From Aminobacter niigataensis (GTDB lineage Bacteria > Pseudomonadota > Alphaproteobacteria > Rhizobiales > Rhizobiaceae), in assembly GCF_014200015.1 (NCBI RefSeq), contig NZ_JACHOT010000005.1:186001-250000 (forward strand): DNA of 64,000 nt, in the 5' to 3' direction. The notes beneath the pieces were generated by a model, which was not told where the DNA came from, did no database searches, and saw nothing but the letters and a program-made list of their open reading frames with translations. The position numbers and the translations under genes were made by a program. Position 1 is the first letter of the stretch. Every line of letters begins with the position of its first letter. This document shows positions 58,690 to 64,000 of this stretch, piece by piece.

Positions 58690-58962
58690 CTATCGGTGAT
58701 AGTGAAAACGGCAAGCGACTATTTCAAGCGCCTGGTTTTCTCCGGTTCCGATCACCCGATAAACTAACCGGTGCTCGTGATTGACGCGCCTGGACCACCA
58801 TCCGGACATTTCGTTGCGCAAAGGTTCTGGCTTGCCGATGCCAGCGAACGGGCTACGTCGCGCATCCCGGATCAATTCGTTGATCCGCACCAAAATCTTG
58901 GCGTCCGTCTCCTGCCAGTAAAGATAGTCCTCCCAGCCTTTGGCAGTCCAGAGAACCTTCAC
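58690..58962 (-). CDS. yoeB: YoeB-family ribosome-dependent mRNA interferase toxin
   Basis: 90 aa, GTG start overlapping the antitoxin stop (GTGA). Catalytic residues align with E. coli YoeB: Glu46, Arg65, and the C-terminal FHYHR with His87/Tyr88 in the place of His83/Tyr84. Cleaves mRNA in the ribosomal A site when free of antitoxin. Confidence 0.94.
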   Translation of the reverse strand: MKVLWTAKGWEDYLYWQETDAKILVRINELIRDARRSPFAGIGKPEPLRNEMSGWWSRRVNHEHRLVYRVIGTGENQALEIVACRFHYHR

Positions 58963-59213
58963 GGCTCGATCAGTTCATGCTCTTCGAGCTTGCCGGCATT
59001 GGCGTCCTCGATGGACTTCAGCAATCTTTCAGCGTTTACCGGATTGCTGAGGAGATACAGCGTCTCCTTCATGCCCTCCCACTCGGAAAGAGGAAGAACC
59101 ACCACAGGTTCATGATTCTGTCGCGTGACAATCAGTTCGGTCCGGTCTTCCTCGACCTTGTCGAAATGCTTGGCCATGTTGGCGCGAAGTTCTGTAAGCG
59201 TGACATAGGCCAC
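58959..59213 (-). CDS. yefM: YefM-family antitoxin
   Basis: 84 aa, GTG start with a near-perfect AGGAGG 5 nt upstream. Phd/YefM fold: TLTELRANMAKHFDKVEED, LIVTRQNHEPVVVLPLSEWEGMKETLYLL, and an acidic C-terminal toxin-binding tail (NAGKLEEHELIEP). Binds YoeB and represses the operon. Confidence 0.95.
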   Translation of the reverse strand: MAYVTLTELRANMAKHFDKVEEDRTELIVTRQNHEPVVVLPLSEWEGMKETLYLLSNPVNAERLLKSIEDANAGKLEEHELIEP

Positions 59214-59234
59214 GGCAGCCTCCTAAGTTCTCAC

Positions 59235-59267
59235 TGTACATATATACGTACATCTCACCCGCTTCAA
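59235..59267 (-). promoter_or_regulatory. yefM-yoeB promoter and operator
   Basis: Leftward promoter TTGAAG (59267-59262), 17-bp spacer, TATATG (59244-59239). Two half-type sites TGTACA (59235-59240) and CGTACA on the plus strand (59247-59252) lie 12 bp apart centre to centre, the core motif and spacing known for E. coli YefM-YoeB. The -10 box overlaps and sits between these sites, so occupancy should block transcription. Confidence 0.75.
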
Positions 59268-59313
59268 GCCGGAGCCGCTTGACGCCCGCCCGCCTCGCTG
59301 GCACTCCCGTCAC

Positions 59314-60297
59314 ATGGAACAGATCCAATCGAAAGCCGGCCAGGGCCGGGTCGCCGACGCCCCCAGCGGACATTGGGTTTACCGCGCCTTGCCGCGCGGC
59401 CTGTGGCCCTACGCGCAGCTCGCGCGCTGGGACCGGCCGATCGGCTGGGTGCTGTTGCTCTGGCCGTGCTGGTGGTCGGCGGCGATGGCGGCAAGCGCCT
59501 TTGCCCGCCCCGGCGACAGCCTGATGTCGCTGCTGCCATCGCCCTGGTTCCTCTTTCTGTTTCTCGTCGGCGCCGTCGCCATGCGCGGCGCCGGCTGCAC
59601 CTACAACGACATCGTCGACGAAGGCATCGACGCGCAGGTCGAGCGCACCCGGTCGCGCCCCCTGCCCTCCGGCCAGGTCACGCGCAGGCAGGCCTGGACA
59701 TTCCTAGTGCTCCAGGCGCTGGTCGGGCTTGTCGTGCTGTTGCAGTTCAACAGCTTCGCCATCCTGCTCGGCATCTCGTCGCTGGCGATCGTGGCGATCT
59801 ACCCGTTCATGAAGCGCATCACCAACTGGCCGCAGTTCGTTCTGGGCCTCGCCTTCTCGTGGGGCGCGCTGATGGGCTGGGCGGCCGAGTTCGGCGACCT
59901 CGACGCCCCGGCCGTGCTGCTCTATTTCGGATCGGTCATGTGGGTGATCGGCTACGACACGATCTACGCCCACCAGGACAAGGAAGACGACGCGCTCGTC
60001 GGCGTGAAGTCGACGGCACGTTTCTTCGGCGAAAACACCAAATCGTGGCTGGTCGGCTTGTACGCCGGGGCGCTGATGCTGTTTGCGACGGCTTTTGCCA
60101 TCGCGCAGGTGCCGATGCCGGCGCTGGCAGGACTGGTTGCCGCCGGCATCCACATGGCGCGGCAGATCACGTCGCTCGATATCGACGATCCCGACCAGTG
60201 CCTCCGACTGTTCAGGTCGAACGGCCAGGTCGGATGGATCATCTTCATCGGCTTGCTTTGCGGCGGCGCCTGGGTGGCGCTGAAGCCGCTGATCTGA
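59314..60297 (+). CDS. ubiA: 4-hydroxybenzoate polyprenyltransferase
   Basis: 327-aa, about eight-helix prenyltransferase of ubiquinone synthesis. First Asp-rich motif NDIVDEGIDAQVERT, second DTIYAHQDKEDD. Consistent with UbiA rather than CtaB. Its stop abuts the convergent DUF6101 stop exactly. Confidence 0.96.
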   Translation: MEQIQSKAGQGRVADAPSGHWVYRALPRGLWPYAQLARWDRPIGWVLLLWPCWWSAAMAASAFARPGDSLMSLLPSPWFLFLFLVGAVAMRGAGCTYNDIVDEGIDAQVERTRSRPLPSGQVTRRQAWTFLVLQALVGLVVLLQFNSFAILLGISSLAIVAIYPFMKRITNWPQFVLGLAFSWGALMGWAAEFGDLDAPAVLLYFGSVMWVIGYDTIYAHQDKEDDALVGVKSTARFFGENTKSWLVGLYAGALMLFATAFAIAQVPMPALAGLVAAGIHMARQITSLDIDDPDQCLRLFRSNGQVGWIIFIGLLCGGAWVALKPLI

Positions 60298-60864
60298 TCA
60301 CGCCCGGGCGATGATCTCCTCGCCGTCGATGACGAGGCGCACGCCGAGATTGCCAGACTTGCGGCGGGCGAGGAAGCGCGGCCGGCGCATGCGCGACACG
60401 CGGCCCTTGCGACGATCCTGTGCCGGCATGGTCTTGATCGCCGCACCGAGCGACTCCTCGAGCGTGCGGGCAATGCCGTCCGCCTCGATCAGCAGCATCG
60501 GCAGGCTGTAGAAGTCGGCCCAGGCGCGCCAGTCGGCGGCAACGTCGTCGAGATCGTGGGCAACCAGCAGCGGCACCGACAGCATCGGATCGTTGTGCAG
60601 CAGTTCGAGCGTCACCGTGACGTTGAGGTTCTCGTCCTCCATGGCACGCGCAGCGACACCGCGAAAGGCGCGGGCCGGCAGTGCGATGATGGCGGGGAGC
60701 CCGCTCTGCGCCAATACCCGGCGGATGACGGCGCCGCGGTGGTCGATGGTGAAGGTGACGTCGCCAAGGTCGTCACGCGTGGCGTAGCTGACCATCTGCG
60801 GCAAGCGGAACGGGTCGAGGCGCATGTTGCGTCCCGCCCAGACTGGCTTCAGTCCGGTGTTCAT
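60298..60864 (-). CDS. DUF6101 family protein
   Basis: 188 aa. Conserved regions: MRLDPFRLPQMVSYATRDD, VTFTIDHRGAVIRRVL, AMEDENLNVTVTLELLHNDP and a basic C-terminal RRKGRVSRMRRPRFLARRKSG. This family occurs in Rhizobiales and has no known role. Start ATG 60864. A GC hairpin with no U-run lies upstream at 60949-60973. Confidence 0.85.
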   Translation of the reverse strand: MNTGLKPVWAGRNMRLDPFRLPQMVSYATRDDLGDVTFTIDHRGAVIRRVLAQSGLPAIIALPARAFRGVAARAMEDENLNVTVTLELLHNDPMLSVPLLVAHDLDDVAADWRAWADFYSLPMLLIEADGIARTLEESLGAAIKTMPAQDRRKGRVSRMRRPRFLARRKSGNLGVRLVIDGEEIIARA

Positions 60865-60948
60865 ATTGTGCCTTCCTGTTATCTCCTGAGAGCCGGTTTC
60901 CGGTCTCTCCGGACCAGTTTTCCCGGTCTCGTTGGGAAGGACACTAGC

Positions 60949-60973
60949 GGGGTCGCCTTACCGCCCCGCTTAA
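60949..60973 (-). terminator. Hairpin downstream of the FAD-linked oxidase
   Basis: AGCGGGG / CCCCGCT arms with an 11-nt loop, placed between the leftward oxidase stop and the DUF6101 start. No U-run on the leftward strand, so only tentative. The rest of the 168-bp gap is unremarkable. Confidence 0.4.
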
Positions 60974-61032
60974 GAAATTCGGTTAAATTTTGCTGATCGC
61001 GGCGATGGTTATCGGAATGCCACCAGAGACGT

Positions 61033-62463
61033 TCAAATCGTCTTGCCGGGGTTCATGATCCCGGCAGGATCGAACGCCGACTTGACCCTGCGCATCAGCT
61101 CGATGGCGTGCGGAGGTGCTGTGGCAATCAGCTCGTCGCGCTTAAGCTGGCCTATGCCGTGCTCGGCGGAGATCGAGCCATTCATGCTGCGGACCACGTC
61201 GTGAACGGCCTTGTTCATGTCGCGGTACAGGGCGAGGAACGCCGCAGCTTCCGTGCCCACCGGCTGCGAGATGTTGTAGTGCAGATTGCCGTCGCCCATA
61301 TGGCCGAAGCAGACCACCCGCGCCTCGGCACACACTCCGGCAACAGCCACTGCCGCCTGCTCGATGAAAGCCGGAATACTGGCGATGGGCACCGATATGT
61401 CGTGCTTGATCGAGGCGCCTTCCGGCTTCTGCGATTCAGGCAGCATCTCGCGCAGGCGCCAGAACTCGTTCGCCTGGCCCACGCTCGCTGCAATCACCGC
61501 ATCGTCGACCTGGTCGGCCTCGAAACCGGCAGACAGGATATCCTCGATCAGCGTGCGCGCATCCTCGGCCGAACGGCCCGACGAGATTTCCATCAGCACT
61601 TCCCAGGGCCAATCGTCCATGAGCGGCGGCCGGGCATCGGGGATGTGGCGCATGGCGAAGCTCATGGGCGTCCGGCCGATGAGCTCGAAAGCGGTAAGCG
61701 CCCCTCCGCCAAGGTCCTGCGCGATGTTGAACAGCGCCAAAGCCGCCTCGGCCGACGGCAGGCCGACCCAGGCGACTTCGCGGCCCTTCGGCTTCGGGAA
61801 GAGCTTCAGCACGGCGGCGGTGATGATGCCGAGCGTGCCTTCCGCGCCGACGAACAGGTTCTTCAGGTCGTAGCCGGTATTGTCCTTCTTGAGCTTGCGC
61901 AGATCGTCCAGCACCTCGCCGGTGGGCAGCACCACCTCGACGCCGAGGCAGAGTTCGCGGGCATTGCCATAGGCCACGACGCCTGTACCGCCGGCGTTGG
62001 ACGACAGGTTGCCGCCGATCTGGCAGGACCCTTGCGACGCCAGCGACAGCGGATAGAGCCGACCGACCTCGTCGGCCGCCTTGTGCAACGTGTCGAGCAC
62101 GACGCCGGCTTCGGCGATGACGGTGTTGGAAACGGGGTCGATCTCCCTGATCCGGTTGAGCCGCGACAGCGACAGCACGACCTGGCCACCTGAACGGTCG
62201 GGAACCTGACCGCCGACAAGCCCGGTGTTGCCGCCCTGCGGCACAATCGGCGTGCGCGTCTCCGAAGCGAGCTTCATGATCGCGCTCACCTCCTCGACGC
62301 TGCCCGGGCGCAGCACCAGCGTGGTTGCGCCGGTGAACAGCCCACGTGGCTCATGCACATAGGGCTCGATGTCGGCCTCGGCGCGAACGGCGTAGCGCTC
62401 ACCTACGATGGCAGCAAAGCGCTCGGCGAGCGCGGGATCGAGGCCGGGAAGGTTTTGCGTCAT
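61033..62463 (-). CDS. FAD-linked 2-hydroxyacid dehydrogenase (GlcD/D2HGDH-like)
   Basis: 476 aa. FAD-binding PCMH fold: PIVPQGGNTGLVGGQVPDRSGG, LSLASQGSCQIGGNLSSNAGGT, FVGAEGTLGIITAAVLKLFP; C-terminal substrate domain with CFGHMGDGNLHYNI and SAEHGIGQLKRDEL. D-lactate, D-2-hydroxyglutarate and glycolate enzymes share these motifs; D-2-hydroxyglutarate dehydrogenase-like is a fair guess. Starts 15 bp after the Sua5 stop and is probably co-transcribed. Confidence 0.92.
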   Translation of the reverse strand: MTQNLPGLDPALAERFAAIVGERYAVRAEADIEPYVHEPRGLFTGATTLVLRPGSVEEVSAIMKLASETRTPIVPQGGNTGLVGGQVPDRSGGQVVLSLSRLNRIREIDPVSNTVIAEAGVVLDTLHKAADEVGRLYPLSLASQGSCQIGGNLSSNAGGTGVVAYGNARELCLGVEVVLPTGEVLDDLRKLKKDNTGYDLKNLFVGAEGTLGIITAAVLKLFPKPKGREVAWVGLPSAEAALALFNIAQDLGGGALTAFELIGRTPMSFAMRHIPDARPPLMDDWPWEVLMEISSGRSAEDARTLIEDILSAGFEADQVDDAVIAASVGQANEFWRLREMLPESQKPEGASIKHDISVPIASIPAFIEQAAVAVAGVCAEARVVCFGHMGDGNLHYNISQPVGTEAAAFLALYRDMNKAVHDVVRSMNGSISAEHGIGQLKRDELIATAPPHAIELMRRVKSAFDPAGIMNPGKTI

Positions 62464-62478
62464 CTCGTGAAGCTAAAT

Positions 62479-63489
62479 TCAGACGTGGGGATTGTCACGG
62501 GGTGCTGCCGCACGCGCCAGCCGGTCGTTGATCGCTTCGCCGAGCTCTTCCGATGGCACCGGCTCGACGGCAATCATTCCGGCACCGCTGCGGTCGAGCG
62601 CCTGAAGGTGCGCGAAGAGGTTCGTCGCCGCTTCGCGCAGGTCGCCGCTCTCGGAGAGGTTCAAGAAGGCCCGCGCCTGCTGCCAGCCTTCGGCACGCCT
62701 CGGCCCGAAGCCGAGCAGCGCCTCGCCTGCCCCGACGATACCTGCGTTGAGCCGCATCACGGCACCCGGCGCATAGTGCGAGGCGAGCATGCCCGGCGCT
62801 TCGATGCCGGCGGTGGCACCGCGCAGCAAAGGCGCGCCGGCTACCGCTTCGATCTCGCTGGCGGCAACTCCGCCCGGGCGCAGCAGGCGCACCTTGCCGT
62901 CCTCGACCTTGACGATCGTCGACTCGAGCCCGACCGGCGTGGCGCCACCATCGACGACAAGCGGAATACGGCCACCAAGGTCGCTCGCCACCGCCTCGCC
63001 GCTGGTCGAACTGATCTTGCCCGACGTGTTGGCACTGGGTGCCGCCAGCGGCCTCCCGAGCCTTGCGATCAGCGTGCCGCCAAATCCCTTGGGCATGCGC
63101 AGTGCAATCGTGTCGAGACCGGCCGTGACCAATGGATGAATGCCTGATCCAGCACGCAGCGGCACGACCAGCGTCAGCGGGCCGGGCCAGAATTTTTCCG
63201 CCAGCCTCCGCGACAGCGGATCGAAGACGCCGATGCGCTCGGCCATGGCCATGTCGGCGACATGAGCGATCAGGGGATTGAAACGCGGGCGGCCCTTGGC
63301 CTCGAAGATGCGGGCGACCGCCTCGCCATTGGTGGCGTCGCCGGCAAGGCCATAGACGGTCTCGGTCGGGATGGCGACAACTTCGCCTGCGCGGAGCAGG
63401 GCCAGTGCCGCGTCCATCGCCTTGTCCGCTGCGATCAATTCCGCCACGTCATAGCATTCCAGTTGAATGCCCCGGTCCCTAGCCCGCAT
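62479..63489 (-). CDS. L-threonylcarbamoyladenylate synthase (Sua5 type)
   Basis: 336 aa from ATG 63489; a GTG at 63447 (322 aa) is also possible. Makes the threonylcarbamoyl-AMP used for t6A37 of tRNAs. N-terminal YrdC domain VVAIPTETVYGLAGDATN, KGRPRFNPLIAHV, PLAAPSANTSGKISST; C-terminal Sua5 domain (from about 230) containing APGMLASHYAPGAVMRLN. The long Sua5 architecture rather than short TsaC. Confidence 0.94.
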   Translation of the reverse strand: MRARDRGIQLECYDVAELIAADKAMDAALALLRAGEVVAIPTETVYGLAGDATNGEAVARIFEAKGRPRFNPLIAHVADMAMAERIGVFDPLSRRLAEKFWPGPLTLVVPLRAGSGIHPLVTAGLDTIALRMPKGFGGTLIARLGRPLAAPSANTSGKISSTSGEAVASDLGGRIPLVVDGGATPVGLESTIVKVEDGKVRLLRPGGVAASEIEAVAGAPLLRGATAGIEAPGMLASHYAPGAVMRLNAGIVGAGEALLGFGPRRAEGWQQARAFLNLSESGDLREAATNLFAHLQALDRSGAGMIAVEPVPSEELGEAINDRLARAAAPRDNPHV

Positions 63490-63618
63490 CCGGCTGGGCG
63501 ACAAGACCGAGACCCACAAATTTAGCCATTGCCTAAAATGCAGGGCATCTTCGCAAGCCGGCTGCAACCGCCGGCCAGCTACATTGCCCTCAAAGGTTGA
63601 TTCAAAACTGAGGGCTAA

Positions 63619-64000
63619 ATGCGCCTGTTTGCTGCGTTTCTTGTTGCCGGCATCGTCGCTTCCGGGTCGGCCCATGCGTCATCGATCGTCGTCGTCAAAG
63701 ACGACGCGGCCAGCCCGTCGTCGATCACCGTCGAAGTACCGAAGTCGACATCCGGCGCAATCGTCGCGATCGGCATGCCAGGCATCGATACCGGCAAGGT
63801 TGCCGCAGTCGACGCCAAGAGCTCCAGCCCCGAACTGGCCCCCGAAATGATGGTCATACGCGGCGGCGAGGTCGGCAGCGCATCGCCGGAACCGGCATCG
63901 GCTGCGCCGGCCTCGGCAGATGCCGCCGCGCCTGCCCAGCAGGCCGCCAGCGGCCAGCCTGCCCTGCCGGCGTCGTCTGACCACGCAGCAGTCGATCCAG
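63619..64000 (+). CDS. Exported Ala/Pro-rich protein, N-terminal part
   Basis: The open frame begins at ATG 63619 (GAGGG about 5 nt upstream) and runs off the window end. A signal peptide ends near SGSAHA, then a beta-rich stretch SSIVVVKDDAASPSSITVEV, IVAIGMPGIDTGKVAAVD and a low-complexity Ala/Pro/Ser segment (from about 90). Probably a periplasmic or surface protein; not recognised. It diverges from the Sua5 gene. Confidence 0.6.
   Translation, partial: MRLFAAFLVAGIVASGSAHASSIVVVKDDAASPSSITVEVPKSTSGAIVAIGMPGIDTGKVAAVDAKSSSPELAPEMMVIRGGEVGSASPEPASAAPASADAAAPAQQAASGQPALPASSDHAAVDP

Overview
The window is high-GC chromosomal DNA from an alphaproteobacterium. The gene set points to Hyphomicrobiales, most likely a Mesorhizobium/Aminobacter-type Phyllobacteriaceae: a CcrM (GANTC) methylase, an aa3 oxidase cluster ordered coxB-coxA-ctaB-coxF-ctaG-coxC-DUF983-SURF1, an ispH-thrB-rnhA operon, a RibB with a degenerate cyclohydrolase half, IalB, DUF1344 and DUF6101 proteins, and intergenic palindromic mosaic repeats of the rhizobial type. 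The genus is inferred from recalled gene content and order, not from a search. No rRNA, tRNA, CRISPR array, transposase or prophage gene was seen.

Layout. 1-3.3 kb: an RND multidrug pump (permease cut by the window edge, plus membrane fusion protein) diverges from a TetR repressor, with a palindromic operator inside the pump promoter. 3.3-12.8 kb: genome maintenance (smc, dciA-like, mutY, ccrM) with a DsbA-like lipoprotein and two HAD phosphatases. 12.2-21.3 kb: a lipoprotein, thrC, an M16 peptidase, a GNAT enzyme, a membrane PAS-GGDEF-EAL protein, YqgE, a DsbD-alpha-like protein and a peroxiredoxin. 21.4-31 kb: two leftward operons, ispH-thrB-rnhA and the complete cytochrome c oxidase locus with its heme O synthase and assembly factors.

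31-33.9 kb holds an IalB protein and an accessory-looking pair: a subtilisin-like S8 protease without signal peptide, followed by an 80-residue protein whose predicted beta-alpha-beta-beta-alpha-beta pattern resembles stand-alone I9 propeptide inhibitors. 33.9-42 kb: tldD, two RNA methyltransferases, dxs, pirin, DUF2277, xseB and a histone-deacetylase-like hydrolase. 42.1-45.4 kb: a second TetR unit controlling two tandem paralogous MFS transporters through four near-identical CATACG-N3-CGTATG palindromes. 45.5-57.3 kb: a membrane protein of unknown function, ribB, aroC, DUF1344, a phosphatase, fabI, a DnaJ-family protein, an RT0821-like lipoprotein, pdxH, an acyl-CoA dehydrogenase/enoyl-CoA hydratase pair with a LiuR-like operator, a small zinc-binding protein and a GH25 lysozyme. 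57.3-64 kb: purD, a YefM-YoeB toxin-antitoxin pair with a textbook-like operator, ubiA, DUF6101, an FAD-linked oxidase, a Sua5/TsaC protein and the start of an exported Ala/Pro-rich protein.

Most of the window is housekeeping sequence. The parts that repay a second look are the S8 protease with its small partner, the palindromic mosaic repeats (one of which forms the 5' end of tlyA), and the dense operator arrays of the two TetR units.
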